Of a DNA stretch of 64,000 bases, positions 1-9,246 are shown in pieces. Position numbers and translations under genes: made by a program. Source of the DNA: Tatumella saanichensis (lineage in GTDB: Bacteria > Pseudomonadota > Gammaproteobacteria > Enterobacterales > Enterobacteriaceae); contig NZ_ATMI01000001.1 in NCBI RefSeq assembly GCF_000439375.1, positions 124,001 to 188,000 of the forward strand, read 5' to 3'. A model generated the notes under the pieces. The model made no database searches and had not been told where the DNA came from. It saw only the letters and a program-made list of their open reading frames with translations. Each line of letters opens with the position of its first letter. Position 1 is the stretch's first letter.

Positions 1-940
1 GTCCTGTATTATGGTGACGTATCCGTCCACCCACGGGGTGTATGAATCTACCATCCGTGAAGTCTGTAATGTGGTGCATCAGTACGGCGGACAGGTCTAT
101 CTGGATGGCGCTAATATGAATGCCCAGGTGGGCTTGACCTCTCCGGGCTTTATTGGCGCAGACGTGTCACACCTTAACCTGCACAAAACTTTCTGCATTC
201 CCCACGGTGGTGGCGGGCCGGGCATGGGGCCTATAGGTGTAAAAGCGCACCTAGCACCGTTCGTACCGGGGCACAGTGTGGTCCAGCTTGATGGGCTACT
301 GACACGTGAAGGGGCGGTGTCTGCGGCACCGTTCGGCAGCGCCTCTATCCTGCCTATCAGTTGGATGTATATCCGCATGATGGGGGCAGAAGGGCTGCGT
401 CAGGCCAGTTCGCTGGCGATCCTCAATGCCAACTATATTGCCCGCCGTCTGTCTGGGGCTTACCCGATCCTCTATACCGGTGAGCAGGGGCATGTGGCCC
501 ATGAATGCATTCTCGATATCCGTCCGCTGAAAGAGCAGACCGGCATCAGTGAGTTGGACATCGCTAAGCGACTGATGGATTACGGCTTCCATGCCCCGAC
601 CATGTCCTTCCCGGTGGCCGGAACCCTGATGGTGGAGCCGACGGAATCTGAAAGTCAGCAAGAGCTGGACCGTTTTATTGATGCGATGTTAGCTATCCGC
701 CAAGAGATTGACCGTGTCGCCAGCGGTGAATGGCCAGCGGAAGATAATCCGCTGATCAACGCTCCGCATACTCAGCAGGAAGTGGTGGCCGACTGGCAGC
801 ACTGTTACTCCCGTGAGCAGGCGGTGTTCCCGGCAGGTTCACAGAATAAATACTGGCCAACGGTCAAACGGCTAGACGATGTCTACGGGGATCGTAATCT
901 GTTCTGTTCCTGTGTGCCGCTGAGTGACTATCAATCATAA
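1..940 (+). CDS. gcvP: Glycine dehydrogenase (decarboxylating), P-protein, C-terminal part
   Basis: This is the 3' end of the P-protein of the glycine cleavage system, which decarboxylates glycine with pyridoxal phosphate and passes the aminomethyl group to the lipoyl H-protein. The frame is open from base 2, so the gene begins outside the window; about 312 of roughly 957 residues are present. The PLP-lysine motif [16 protein letters not shown] is intact and is followed by the glycine-rich loop. The remainder matches the E. coli protein as I remember it almost without gaps, through the terminal [17 protein letters not shown] block. It is followed by a strong terminator, consistent with being last in the gcvTHP operon. 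The identification is very safe. Confidence 0.97.
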   Translation, partial: SCIMVTYPSTHGVYESTIREVCNVVHQYGGQVYLDGANMNAQVGLTSPGFIGADVSHLNLHKTFCIPHGGGGPGMGPIGVKAHLAPFVPGHSVVQLDGLLTREGAVSAAPFGSASILPISWMYIRMMGAEGLRQASSLAILNANYIARRLSGAYPILYTGEQGHVAHECILDIRPLKEQTGISELDIAKRLMDYGFHAPTMSFPVAGTLMVEPTESESQQELDRFIDAMLAIRQEIDRVASGEWPAEDNPLINAPHTQQEVVADWQHCYSREQAVFPAGSQNKYWPTVKRLDDVYGDRNLFCSCVPLSDYQS

Positions 941-960
941 CGGTTGTTAGCCTGACAATA

Positions 961-993
961 AGCCGTCGTTCTTCAGGGAGCGGCGGCTTTTTT
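961..993 (+). terminator. Rho-independent terminator after gcvP
   Basis: An 8-bp stem, AGCCGTCG (961-968) with CGGCGGCT (981-988), including one G-T pair, has a 12-nt loop and runs into six T residues (988-993). It lies 20 bases after the gcvP stop and ends that operon. Confidence 0.9.
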
Positions 994-1085
994 GTCTATG
1001 TGTCCCTGTCACCCGTAAGCCCGCTTACACGCTGGCTCCTCAACTGTCTGACACCGCAATCGAACACCCGGAGTAGACAGCAGCT

Positions 1086-1101
1086 TAGTGGCTCGCCACT
1101 A
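1086..1101. repeat. Short perfect inverted repeat upstream of the GNAT gene
   Basis: TAGTGGC (1086-1092), a 2-nt centre and GCCACTA (1095-1101) form a 7-bp palindrome about 85 bases before the acetyltransferase start. It could be an operator or chance; nothing else supports a role. Confidence 0.3.
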
Positions 1102-1186
1102 CAGGTACAGTTTTCGTGTATTGTTGGCGTGATAGCTTTATGGGTTAAGCCCTATGACTGTGTTCATCGATAAATCCGGAGCAATA

Positions 1187-1717
1187 ATGGTTTCGCTGAG
1201 TACCTCGCGGCTAAACATCAGGCCGCTGACCGAACAAGACTGGCCGTTTTTCCTGAGTCTTTACCGTGACCCGCAGCTAATGCGTTATATCTGTGACCCG
1301 CTAAGTGATGCACAGATCCGCCAGCGCTTTGAGGCGCGGCTGATACCTTGGCAACGGCACAGCGAACACTGGCTATGCCTGCTGGTCAGTGAGCAGCACA
1401 GTGCCCAGCCGGTCGGGGTAACTGGGTTTTGTCTACGGCAGGGGATCGGTGAGGCCGGTTTTATCTTCGCGCCTCAGGGGCAGGGCAAAGGGTATGGCAA
1501 GGGATCACTAATGAGTTTAACGCAGCACTTTTTTGAGCAGCAATACGGGCACCGCCTGTTTTGCCAAGTGACCGCCGGTAATGAAGCCTGTATCAGGCTG
1601 ATGGCGGCATGCGGTTTTCGCCAAGAGGCGCGGTTACGACAAAATTTCCGGTTGGCAGGGCAGTGGTACGATGATTTGGTCTTTGCCCGTCTGGCCAGCG
1701 ACCCGCAGCCGAACTGA
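1187..1717 (+). CDS. GNAT-family N-acetyltransferase (RimJ/RimL-like)
   Basis: A 176-residue acetyltransferase of the GNAT superfamily (Acetyltransf_3 type). The N-terminus (TSRLNIRPLTEQDWPFFLSL) is typical of RimJ/RimL-like enzymes that acetylate small amines or protein N-termini. The acetyl-CoA loop is visible as a Q-G-Q-G-K-G-Y-G-K-G stretch near residues 101-110. I chose the ATG at 1187 because GGAG (1178-1181) lies 5 bases upstream; an in-frame ATG at 1154 would add 11 residues but has no clear ribosome site. It stands alone between gcvP and trhA. The substrate cannot be read from the sequence. Confidence 0.85.
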   Translation: MVSLSTSRLNIRPLTEQDWPFFLSLYRDPQLMRYICDPLSDAQIRQRFEARLIPWQRHSEHWLCLLVSEQHSAQPVGVTGFCLRQGIGEAGFIFAPQGQGKGYGKGSLMSLTQHFFEQQYGHRLFCQVTAGNEACIRLMAACGFRQEARLRQNFRLAGQWYDDLVFARLASDPQPN

Positions 1718-1781
1718 TGGATAAACCTGTTTGTCAGAGAATGCGGCCTTCAGACACAGCCATACATAGATTATTTTCAGC

Positions 1782-1793
1782 GTACAGCTGTAC
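1782..1793. repeat. 12-bp perfect palindrome upstream of trhA
   Basis: GTACAGCTGTAC is a perfect palindrome about 70 bases before the trhA start, in a position suited to an operator. No regulator is recognised, so the role is unknown. Confidence 0.3.
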
Positions 1794-1861
1794 ACTCAAA
1801 ATAATCTTCGCTACGCTAGTCCTGCTTTATCCAAAAAATGTACAGAAATTAGGAAGTCTGC

Positions 1862-2515
1862 ATGACACAACATCGAATCTTTCCGAAAGGCTATTCCCTC
1901 GGGGAAGAGGTCGCTAACAGCATCAGCCACGGGCTGGGGTGTCTGTTCGGTATCGTCGGTCTGGTCCTGCTGTTGGTCCGCGCAGTGGAGGACAATGCCG
2001 GGCCGATAACCATTACCAGTTACAGCCTGTATGGCGGCAGCATGATCCTGCTATTTTTGGCCTCTACGCTGTATCACGCCATTCCTTCGGCAAGGGCGAA
2101 ACCTTGGTTGAAAAAGTTTGACCATTGCGCGATCTATTTATTGATTGCCGGGACCTATACCCCGTTTCTGCTGGTGGGGCTGAAATCACCGCTGGCTTAC
2201 GGCTTAATGGTGGTAATCTGGGCGCTGGCACTGGCGGGGGTGCTGTTTAAACTGACCTTCGGCCACCGCTTTAAAATATTGTCGCTGGTTACCTATCTAC
2301 TGATGGGCTGGTTATCACTGATTGTGATTTATCAACTGGCAACACGCTTATCGGCGGCCAGTGTCTGGCTGCTGGCCGCGGGGGGGATTGTCTACTCGCT
2401 GGGGGTGATTTTCTATGTCTCACGGCGTATTCCTTATAACCACGCCATCTGGCACGCCTTTGTACTGGGTGGGGCAATCTGCCACTTCTGTGCCATCTAC
2501 TTTTATGTGCGCTAA
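1862..2515 (+). CDS. trhA: Hemolysin III family membrane protein TrhA (YqfA)
   Basis: A 217-residue inner-membrane protein of the hemolysin III / PAQR-like family, with about seven hydrophobic segments. Family residues are visible: SHG near residue 23, the S-T-L-Y-H-A motif near 70, [19 protein letters not shown], and the C-terminal HAIWH...H histidines that in this superfamily form a metal site. It matches E. coli YqfA along its length. In E. coli the protein has been linked to membrane fatty-acid homeostasis; the hemolysin name is historical. The ATG at 1862 follows GGAAG at 1852-1856. Confidence 0.95.
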   Translation: MTQHRIFPKGYSLGEEVANSISHGLGCLFGIVGLVLLLVRAVEDNAGPITITSYSLYGGSMILLFLASTLYHAIPSARAKPWLKKFDHCAIYLLIAGTYTPFLLVGLKSPLAYGLMVVIWALALAGVLFKLTFGHRFKILSLVTYLLMGWLSLIVIYQLATRLSAASVWLLAAGGIVYSLGVIFYVSRRIPYNHAIWHAFVLGGAICHFCAIYFYVR

Positions 2516-2562
2516 CACCGCTGTGGGCGAATAGAGGCCCCCCGCCTCACACTTAAACATCC

Positions 2563-2599
2563 AGCCCCCTACGGCGACATAATGCCGCCGTAGGGGGCT
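2563..2599. terminator. Strong hairpin between convergent trhA and ygfZ
   Basis: A perfect 14-bp stem, AGCCCCCTACGGCG (2563-2576) with its complement at 2586-2599, and a 9-nt loop. It lies between the 3' ends of trhA and ygfZ and could serve both strands. The T-run is poor, so termination is inferred from position and stem strength. Confidence 0.65.
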
Positions 2600-2701
2600 T
2601 AGTCTGGCGGTTCAGTCACGATCCATCATCACCACACTCTCAGTCATCACTGGCCAGCACAGTCCGCCACTTGGCAACACGCCATTGCTAGCTTTCAGTG
2701 A

Positions 2702-3682
2702 TCAGTCGTTGCTTTCCAGTGAGTAAGGCAATGGCTGAATATTCAGCGAACCACTGTCATCACCTTCCGGGCGCAGGACCGCATCGGCTTCGAGGTCATT
2801 ATTGAGGACCGCTTGCAGCGAGAGGGTACCGTCATCCAGTTTTACCGCAGCCAATACCGTGCCGGTCTTGCGCCATCTGTCTCCCATCTGTAGCTCAAGG
2901 GCATCACCGGCCTGCGGCACTGTGGTTCCTGCTCCGGCTAACCAGTAGAGCGCGCGTTTATTGGCTCCGCGGTATTTGGCTCGTGCCACCATTTCCTGGC
3001 CGGTGTAACAGCCTTTTTTAAAGCTGATGGCATCCAGCGCCTGCAGGTTAGTGGCCTGTGGAATAAATTCCCCGGCAGTCGCTGGGTCAATCACCGGCAG
3101 ACCGGCTGCAATATCTAGTGCCAGCCACTGATGGCTTTCCGCCAACTGGGCATGATTCAGTTCCTGGCACAGAGATGCGGTGGTCTCTTCGCCAGCAATC
3201 AGCAGAAAACGCTCTGTTGGGGCTGGCAGCCACAGCAATAGGTTATCGCCGGCAATCACCCGTGGCCTATTACTGTCTGGCAACTGCGGGAAATGCGGGG
3301 CCAATGCTTCACGGGCTCCGGCTCCGGCGATGCCAGTCAGCATCCGGCTGTCATCGGCACTCAGAGTAACTTTGGCGAACACCGCATACTTTTTCAGTTG
3401 GGTGAGTTGCTGTTCACGAACCTGGCGACGCAGCAGATAGCCGTAGCCTTCGGTATCGTGAAACAGGCGTAGGCTGCTCCACATTTTCCCTTTGGCATCA
3501 CAATGGCCTGCTAACCGGTGATCATCTTCGGCCAAGGCGGCGACGTCGAGGGTCAATTGCCCCTGTAAATAACTAGTACTGTCTTGACCGCGGGCGGTGA
3601 CCAGTGCCCAGTCATCCAGTGCGATCACGGTCAGTGGCAGCGCTTCTGCGACTGCCGGGGGCGTAATTTTTGTCTCGGTCAT
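2702..3682 (-). CDS. ygfZ: tRNA-modifying protein YgfZ (folate-binding)
   Basis: A 326-residue member of the YgfZ/GcvT-like family, which binds tetrahydrofolate and supports iron-sulfur enzymes, including the MiaB tRNA methylthiolase in E. coli. The signature K-G-C-Y-T-G-Q-E-M with its conserved cysteine is present near residues 224-232, followed by [14 protein letters not shown]. Length equals that of the E. coli protein. The start is the ATG at 3682 with AGGA upstream on the minus strand. It diverges from sdhE, as in E. coli, across a 407-base gap. Confidence 0.97.
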   Translation of the reverse strand: MTETKITPPAVAEALPLTVIALDDWALVTARGQDSTSYLQGQLTLDVAALAEDDHRLAGHCDAKGKMWSSLRLFHDTEGYGYLLRRQVREQQLTQLKKYAVFAKVTLSADDSRMLTGIAGAGAREALAPHFPQLPDSNRPRVIAGDNLLLWLPAPTERFLLIAGEETTASLCQELNHAQLAESHQWLALDIAAGLPVIDPATAGEFIPQATNLQALDAISFKKGCYTGQEMVARAKYRGANKRALYWLAGAGTTVPQAGDALELQMGDRWRKTGTVLAAVKLDDGTLSLQAVLNNDLEADAVLRPEGDDSGSLNIQPLPYSLESND

Positions 3683-4089
3683 AGGGCATCCTGTGGCTTA
3701 AGGGTATGTCTGCACACGCTGAACTGACTCAGCGTTAATATTAACAGCATTATTCACCAATCACTTCTGGCTGAAAAGAGTGAAACCACGCGCTTAATGC
3801 GCAACAACGGTGAATGCTTCGCGATACAGAGGGAATTCAGCGCTATCCGCAGGTTGTTGTTGGTGCATAGCGCTGTTTTAGCATAGACGGTTATGTCACT
3901 GCAGACAGGTAGGAGATGAAAGGTTGAGAGTTGCGAGTGGCTTTCGACACTGCCGAGGGCCGCTAAGCTGTTTTGTAGAACTAATGCGAGGCAGCCCGTA
4001 ACTTTAACCTTTACGTAACCTCAGTACTCGCCGCCAGCACAGGTAAGGGATACACTTAGGCCTCTTGCGAACACTATTAAGGACTGATT
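3683..4089. other. Intergenic gap between divergent ygfZ and sdhE
   Basis: This 407-base non-coding stretch must hold the divergent promoters of ygfZ and sdhE. An AAGGA ribosome site for sdhE lies near 4079-4083. I see no convincing promoter hexamers, repeats or small gene. Confidence 0.6.
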
Positions 4090-4374
4090 ATGCAACCACA
4101 AGCTCTACCCGCTATTGATGAGAAAGCACGTATTCAATGGGCGTGCCGTCGCGGTATGCTGGAGTTGGATATCGCCATTATGCCGTTCTTTAAATATGAC
4201 TATGACTCGCTAAATGATACCGACAAGCAGACTTTTATTCGCTTGCTGGGTGCTGATGATCCTGATCTGTTTAACTGGATGATGGAACACGGTAAGCCAG
4301 CAGACCCTGCCCTCAAACACATGGTGGATCTGATACGTGAACGTAACCGACAGCGCGGTCCGGTGGCAGAGTGA
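4090..4374 (+). CDS. sdhE: FAD assembly factor SdhE
   Basis: A 94-residue SdhE/YgfY protein that promotes covalent flavinylation of succinate dehydrogenase SdhA and fumarate reductase FrdA in the cytoplasm. The conserved RGxxE motif is seen as R-R-G-M-L-E-L-D, followed by the family block [15 protein letters not shown]. About six residues precede the point where the E. coli protein begins; the ATG at 4090 has a good ribosome site, so the extension is probably real. The 3' end overlaps ygfX, indicating translational coupling. Confidence 0.96.
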   Translation: MQPQALPAIDEKARIQWACRRGMLELDIAIMPFFKYDYDSLNDTDKQTFIRLLGADDPDLFNWMMEHGKPADPALKHMVDLIRERNRQRGPVAE

Positions 4375-4765
4375 ACTAAAGCCATCACGTTTAGCCGCTC
4401 AAATTCAGTGGAGTGCCCAGGGCATAGTATTACTGGTGATCGTCGTCAGCCCGTGGTCATGGGCTTGGGGGCTAGGTAAATTGCTGGCTGCGGTGGTGGT
4501 CTGCCGAGAAGGTCAGCAAGCCCGACGGCGTTTCCAGCAGCACATTGGGCGTATAAGCCTTAATAATCAGGATATCTGGGAATGGCGTCAGCAACAGTGG
4601 CAAACACGCGGGCAACTGGGGTGGTTACCCTTTACGGTGCTGTTGTCACTGGAAAGTGAGTATGGCAAGCGTTACCGTTTTTGGCTGATGAAAGATGCCA
4701 TGCCACAGGCCGCCTGGCGCGGGCTTAGGATGCACTGGTTTTATGGTCGCCGGAGTCGGCAGTAA
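4337..4765 (+). CDS. ygfX: YgfX (CptA) membrane protein, partner of SdhE
   Basis: A small inner-membrane protein of the YgfX/CptA family, with paired hydrophobic segments near residues 25-60 and a soluble C-terminal half. In E. coli it has been described as a toxin-like protein affecting the cytoskeleton and as a functional partner of SdhE. The first in-frame start is GTG at 4337, giving 142 residues and a 38-base overlap with sdhE. At the position of the E. coli GTG start (before the WQS motif) this sequence has GCG, so the true start must lie upstream or be non-canonical. Family identity is good; the N-terminus is uncertain. Confidence 0.85.
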   Translation: MNVTDSAVRWQSELKPSRLAAQIQWSAQGIVLLVIVVSPWSWAWGLGKLLAAVVVCREGQQARRRFQQHIGRISLNNQDIWEWRQQQWQTRGQLGWLPFTVLLSLESEYGKRYRFWLMKDAMPQAAWRGLRMHWFYGRRSRQ

Positions 4766-4771
4766 ACCCAG

Positions 4772-5290
4772 TTACAGTAGAGCTTCCATCTCCCCAAGGA
4801 TCTGCTCACACCAGCGTTCGACACGTTCATCGGTCATTTCGAACTGGTTAACATCATCCAGAGCCAGACCAACAAAATGAGTTTCCCCCGGCAGTACGGC
4901 TTTCTGGCTGAGAAACTCAAAACCGTCGGTCGGCCAGTAACCGACAAAGCGAACACCCATAGGTTTCAGCAGATCATGGAGCATACCGAGTGCATCCAAG
5001 AACCATTCGCTGTAGCCAATTTGATCGCCCATTCCATACAGCGCCACGATTTTACCGTTCAATTGCAGGTCAGGGAGCATCGTCCATACCGCTTCCCAGT
5101 CTTCCTGAAGCACACCGAAATCCCAAGTCGGGATGCCCATGATCAACAGATCATAGTGCTGCATCGCTTCCACGGGACCGTCTTTCACATTATGCAGGGT
5201 GACTAAGTCGTCACCGATAAAATCACGGATTTTTTCCGCAACCATTTCGGTGTAACAGGTGCTAGAACCATAGAATAGGCCGATTTTCAT
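4772..5290 (-). CDS. fldB: Flavodoxin 2
   Basis: A 172-residue flavodoxin, an FMN-binding electron carrier. The N-terminal FMN phosphate loop is G-S-S-T-C-Y-T-E, and the isoalloxazine-contacting loops IPTWDFG and [17 protein letters not shown] are present. The cysteine in the first loop and the overall sequence favour FldB over FldA. It converges with ygfX, with only six bases between the stops, the arrangement found in E. coli. Confidence 0.97.
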   Translation of the reverse strand: MKIGLFYGSSTCYTEMVAEKIRDFIGDDLVTLHNVKDGPVEAMQHYDLLIMGIPTWDFGVLQEDWEAVWTMLPDLQLNGKIVALYGMGDQIGYSEWFLDALGMLHDLLKPMGVRFVGYWPTDGFEFLSQKAVLPGETHFVGLALDDVNQFEMTDERVERWCEQILGEMEALL

Positions 5291-5718
5291 ACCAAGGGTG
5301 CTCTGTCATTTCTCAACTGCGATCTATGGTAACAGAAACGTTGGGTGAGCCGTCCAGCAATATTCCCCCGTTAAGCAGTAAGGCGTAATGCGGGGTTAAG
5401 CCTATTTGCTAGGCTCAATGGCATCTGGTACCTAGTACCTAGTACCTAGTACCTAGTACCTAGCAGTGTCTGATATTTCAGTGCGGGGCAGGGAAGCGAC
5501 AGCAGAGGATTTGCAGACTTAAAGCGTTAAGCCGGTTAGTTAGCACTGTTGATGTCAAAAGTTGGCAACACTCCTGCAACAGCAGCCATAATCAAACAGA
5601 AAGCAGGCTTTTGGCTTATCTCTGCCAGCGAGAAGGTGGTTTTTCCCCATTTTGTTCCTTTTTCAGGCATAATAGCCGCCTATATCAGTCATAAACCCTG
5701 TCAGAACACGGAGTCACA
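5291..5718. other. Intergenic gap between divergent fldB and xerD
   Basis: This 428-base non-coding stretch carries a five-copy heptanucleotide tandem repeat (5429-5463) and, near xerD, a -10-like CATAAT about 50 bases before the start. An overlapping open frame from 5549 runs into xerD but looks like a shadow. Confidence 0.6.
5429..5463. repeat. Perfect tandem repeat, five copies of TACCTAG
   Basis: Five uninterrupted copies of the 7-mer TACCTAG occupy 5429-5463. Each copy contains the tetranucleotide CTAG, which is strongly under-represented in many enterobacteria. The array is non-coding and lies between the fldB and xerD start codons. Copy number may vary by slippage. Confidence 0.97.
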
Positions 5719-6633
5719 GTGGCAGAACATCCGCAACATGACGAGAATTTGCAACGGGTTGAGCTCTTTCTGGATACCGTCTGGATCGAGCGTAACCTCG
5801 CAGAAAATACCCTGTCTTCCTACCGTCAGGATCTGCACCAGCTCACCGACTGGATGAAAACCCGCAATCTCTCTCTGCTCACGGTGACCGCTAGCGACCT
5901 GCAGAGTTTCTTGGCTGAACGCCTTGAACATGGCCGAAAGGCGAGCAGTTCCGCAAGACAGCTCAGTGCTATGCGCCGTTTGTTCCAGTACCTTTACCGT
6001 GAAAAACTGCGCTCTGATGATCCGACGTCGGTATTGTCATCCCCTAAATTGCCGCAGCGACTGCCAAAAGATCTCAGTGAAGCCCGTATCGAGCGGCTGT
6101 TACAGGCTCCTTCCATTGAGATCCCTTTGGAACTTCGCGACAAAGCGATGCTCGAACTGCTGTATGCCACCGGGTTGCGTGTCTCGGAACTGGTCAGCCT
6201 GTCCCTCAGCGATATCAGCCTGCGTCAAGGGGTGGTGCGGGTAGTGGGGAAAGGGGACAAAGAACGGCTGGTGCCACTCGGTGAAGAGGCGATCTACTGG
6301 CTAGAGCAATACTTGGAATATAGCCGCCCGTGGCTCACCAATGGACAGACACTGGATGTGTTATTTCCCAGTAACCGGGCTAGGCAGATGACCCGCCAGA
6401 CTTTCTGGCATCGCATTAAACATTATGCCGTACTGGCAGGTATCGACAGTGAAAGCTTGTCACCGCATGTTCTGCGTCATGCATTCGCCACCCATCTGCT
6501 AAACCATGGTGCCGACCTACGGGTAGTGCAGATGCTGTTGGGGCACAGCGACCTGTCGACAACTCAGATTTATACCCATGTGGCCAATGAACGGCTACGT
6601 CAGTTACATCAACAGCACCATCCCCGGGCCTGA
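5719..6633 (+). CDS. xerD: Site-specific tyrosine recombinase XerD
   Basis: A 304-residue tyrosine recombinase that, with XerC, resolves chromosome dimers at dif under FtsK control. It has an N-terminal SAM-like DNA-binding domain and a C-terminal catalytic domain. Catalytic residues are visible: R154 in ATGLRVSE, the lysine in VVGKGDKERL, the HVLRHAFATH box (H250, R253), H276 in LLGHSD and nucleophile Y285 in QIYTHV. The start is GTG at 5719 with GGAG upstream, giving six residues more than E. coli. It heads the xerD-dsbC-recJ operon. Confidence 0.98.
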   Translation: MAEHPQHDENLQRVELFLDTVWIERNLAENTLSSYRQDLHQLTDWMKTRNLSLLTVTASDLQSFLAERLEHGRKASSSARQLSAMRRLFQYLYREKLRSDDPTSVLSSPKLPQRLPKDLSEARIERLLQAPSIEIPLELRDKAMLELLYATGLRVSELVSLSLSDISLRQGVVRVVGKGDKERLVPLGEEAIYWLEQYLEYSRPWLTNGQTLDVLFPSNRARQMTRQTFWHRIKHYAVLAGIDSESLSPHVLRHAFATHLLNHGADLRVVQMLLGHSDLSTTQIYTHVANERLRQLHQQHHPRA

Positions 6634-6661
6634 GGCAGGGGTGATAAAGGACATCAGCGTA

Positions 6662-7366
6662 ATGAAAAAATCTCTTTTAGCAGCAGCGTTGTTTTGTGCC
6701 GTCTTTTCGGGTCTGGCGCAGGCAGATGACTCCGCCATTCAAAGTACTCTACAGCGGTTAGGCGTCAAAGTGACCGATATTCAGCCTTCGCCGCTGCCTG
6801 GCATGAAAACAGTGTTGACTGATAATGGTGTCTTTTATGTCACTAATGACGGTAAGCAGATGATCCAGGGGCCACTGTACGATGTCAGTGGTCCGCGTCC
6901 GGTCAACAGCACCTTCCGCCTGCTGGACAAAAAAGTTGAGCAGATGGTTCCGGATATGATCGTCTACAAGGCACCGAAGCAGCAACATGTTGTGACCGTG
7001 TTTACGGACATTACCTGTGGCTACTGTCATAAACTTCATCAGCAGATGGCGGACTATAACGCCTTAGGGATCACCGTCCGTTATCTGGCCTTCCCGCGTG
7101 AAGGGATGGGTGGCGACGTCGCCAAAGCGATGACCTCTGTGTGGTGTGCGGCTGATCGTAAAAAAGCCTTCGACGCCGCAATGGACGGTAAGACCCCGGC
7201 AGCTGCCACCTGTAATATCGATCTCTCCCGCCAATATCAACTGGGTGTGATGTACGGTATTCAGGGGACGCCAGCGATCCTTACCGACAGTGGTGTACTG
7301 ATCCCAGGTTACCAGGGACCGCAGGAGTTGAAACAGTATCTCGACAGTCTCAAAGCAGGGCAGTAA
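6662..7366 (+). CDS. dsbC: Periplasmic disulfide isomerase DsbC
   Basis: A 234-residue thiol:disulfide interchange protein that reshuffles wrong disulfides in the periplasm and is kept reduced by DsbD. A signal peptide covers residues 1-21, with predicted cleavage after AQA. An N-terminal dimerisation domain is followed by a thioredoxin-fold domain with the C119-G-Y-C122 active site, the cis-proline loop GTPAI, and a second cysteine pair matching the structural disulfide of E. coli DsbC. I chose the ATG at 6662, which begins a proper signal sequence; an open frame extends upstream into xerD but is not expected to be used. It lies 28 bases after xerD. Confidence 0.97.
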   Translation: MKKSLLAAALFCAVFSGLAQADDSAIQSTLQRLGVKVTDIQPSPLPGMKTVLTDNGVFYVTNDGKQMIQGPLYDVSGPRPVNSTFRLLDKKVEQMVPDMIVYKAPKQQHVVTVFTDITCGYCHKLHQQMADYNALGITVRYLAFPREGMGGDVAKAMTSVWCAADRKKAFDAAMDGKTPAAATCNIDLSRQYQLGVMYGIQGTPAILTDSGVLIPGYQGPQELKQYLDSLKAGQ

Positions 7367-7369
7367 CTT

Positions 7370-9106
7370 TTGACAGCACAACAGGCTTCACAACTTCGCC
7401 GCCGCTCTTCCGACGGCGAATCCTCATTGCCGGCGACGTTGCCGGCTTTATTACGTCGGCTCTATCACCTGCGCGGGATCACCGCAGACAGCGAACTGGA
7501 GCGTGGTGCCGCCTCACTACTGCCTTGGCAACAACTGAACGGTATCGAAACGGCAGCGCAGATTTTACATCAGGCGCTGGCAAGCCAGCAGCGGATCCTA
7601 ATTGTTGGTGATTTCGATGCTGACGGGGCGACCAGCACCGCATTGTCGATGTTGGCGCTGAAAGCCATGGGCGCGGAAAATATCGCGTTTCTGGTGCCCA
7701 ACCGTTTTGAGGATGGCTACGGCCTCAGCCCGGAAGTGGTGGAGCAGGCCAAAGCCCGAGGTGCCGAACTGATCCTGACAGTGGATAACGGTATTTCCTC
7801 ATACGCTGGCGTTGACTTGGCGAATCAGTATGGGATGCAGGTTGTAGTCACCGATCACCATCTACCGGGGGAAACCCTACCTGCGGCAGCCGCTATCGTT
7901 AATCCGAACCTGAATGATTGTGTTTTTCCATCACGGGCGCTGGCGGGTGTTGGCGTGGCTTTTTACTTGATGATGGCACTGAGGGTGCGGCTGCGTGAAC
8001 AGGGCTGGTTTCAGGATCGGCCACAGCCAAATTTGGCAGCGTGGCTGGACTTGGTGGCATTGGGGACAGTGGCCGATGTGGTGCCACTGGATGCCAATAA
8101 CCGAATTTTAGTGTGGCAGGGCTTACAGCGGATCCGCGCCGGAAAATGTCGACCCGGGATCCGCGCGTTGCTGGAGGTGGCTAACCGCTCGTCATCAAAG
8201 CTGGTAGCCAGTGATCTCGGTTTTGCCCTCGGTCCGCGCCTCAATGCGGCTGGACGTCTTGATGATATGTCGGTCGGGGTTTCATTACTGCTCACTGAGG
8301 ATATTCAGCAGGCCCGTATGCTGGCCAGTGAACTGGATGCCCTTAATCAGACCCGTAAAGAAATTGAGCAGGGCATGCAGGCGGAAGCACTGAGCCTATG
8401 TGATTCTCTGGTGCAGCAGCATCAGGAACTGCCCCACGGCTTGGCGTTTTATCATCCGCAATGGCATCAGGGCGTGGTCGGGATTGTCGCCTCGCGTCTT
8501 AAAGAGCGTTTTCACCGGCCGGTATTTGCCTTTGCTCCGGCAGGGGACGGCACCCTAAAAGGTTCTGGTCGGTCGGTGGCGGGGTTACACCTGCGGGATG
8601 TGCTGGAACGCTTGGATACCCTTAACCCGGGGCTTATCCTTAAATTTGGCGGCCATGCCATGGCGGCGGGGCTGTCTTTGGATGAAAACCAGTTTGACGC
8701 CTTCCGTCAGGCGTTTGCCGAGATCGCCGCCGAGTGGCTGGATGCCAGTCAGTTACAGGGCGTGGTGTGGTCAGACGGTGAACTCAGCGGCAATGATATG
8801 ACGTTACCGGTCGCCGAAATGCTGCGCGAAGCCGGGCCTTGGGGACAGATGTTTCCCGAACCGGTGTTTGACGGTAAATTCCGCATCCTTCAGCAACGGC
8901 TGGTGGGGGAGCGGCACCTGAAACTGATGCTGGAACCGGTAGACGGTGGGCCGCTACTGGATGGGATTGCCTTCAATATCGATACCCGCCTTTGGCCGGA
9001 TAACAGTATTCGCCAAGCCGAAGTGGCCTATAAACTCGACATTAATGAGTTCCGCGGACAGCGCAATGTTCAGCTACTGATTGAGCATCTCTGGCCGCTA
9101 AGTTGA
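7370..9106 (+). CDS. recJ: Single-stranded-DNA 5'-3' exonuclease RecJ
   Basis: A 578-residue DHH-superfamily nuclease acting in RecF-pathway recombination, mismatch repair and base excision repair. Metal-binding motifs are clear: DFDADGATST (residues 81-90), VDNGIS, D162-H-H-L-P, and the ALGPRLNAAGRLDD segment, followed by the DHHA1-type domain containing KGSGRS and KFGGHAMAAGLSL. The start is TTG at 7370, three bases after the dsbC stop; the N-terminal alignment with E. coli RecJ supports it. The rare start codon and absence of a clear ribosome site suggest low expression through coupling to dsbC. Confidence 0.97.
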   Translation: MTAQQASQLRRRSSDGESSLPATLPALLRRLYHLRGITADSELERGAASLLPWQQLNGIETAAQILHQALASQQRILIVGDFDADGATSTALSMLALKAMGAENIAFLVPNRFEDGYGLSPEVVEQAKARGAELILTVDNGISSYAGVDLANQYGMQVVVTDHHLPGETLPAAAAIVNPNLNDCVFPSRALAGVGVAFYLMMALRVRLREQGWFQDRPQPNLAAWLDLVALGTVADVVPLDANNRILVWQGLQRIRAGKCRPGIRALLEVANRSSSKLVASDLGFALGPRLNAAGRLDDMSVGVSLLLTEDIQQARMLASELDALNQTRKEIEQGMQAEALSLCDSLVQQHQELPHGLAFYHPQWHQGVVGIVASRLKERFHRPVFAFAPAGDGTLKGSGRSVAGLHLRDVLERLDTLNPGLILKFGGHAMAAGLSLDENQFDAFRQAFAEIAAEWLDASQLQGVVWSDGELSGNDMTLPVAEMLREAGPWGQMFPEPVFDGKFRILQQRLVGERHLKLMLEPVDGGPLLDGIAFNIDTRLWPDNSIRQAEVAYKLDINEFRGQRNVQLLIEHLWPLS

Positions 9107-9128
9107 GTGGCAGTGTCCGTTTTCTGAT

Positions 9129-9169
9129 TATCCCTTAAACAAAAGTGTTTCGCGGATGCTTAAGGGATA
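9129..9169. repeat. 10-bp inverted repeat between recJ and prfB
   Basis: TATCCCTTAA (9129-9138) is exactly complementary to TTAAGGGATA (9160-9169), with a 21-base spacer. There is no T-run, so it is not a typical intrinsic terminator. It could mark a protein site in the prfB promoter or the end of the recJ message. Confidence 0.6.
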
Positions 9170-9246
9170 CCCGAATCAGCCCCTTTCCGGTAGACTATAT
9201 GGCCTTAATTATGCCATTAACCGTCCAACTAAAAGATATCTGAGCC

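Noticed and set aside
1717-1917. 66-codon frame after the GNAT gene
   Set aside because: It overlaps the start of trhA in another frame, has no domain, and lacks a good ribosome site.
5549-5857. 102-codon plus-strand frame running into xerD
   Set aside because: It overlaps the certain xerD gene in another frame and has no recognisable protein features.
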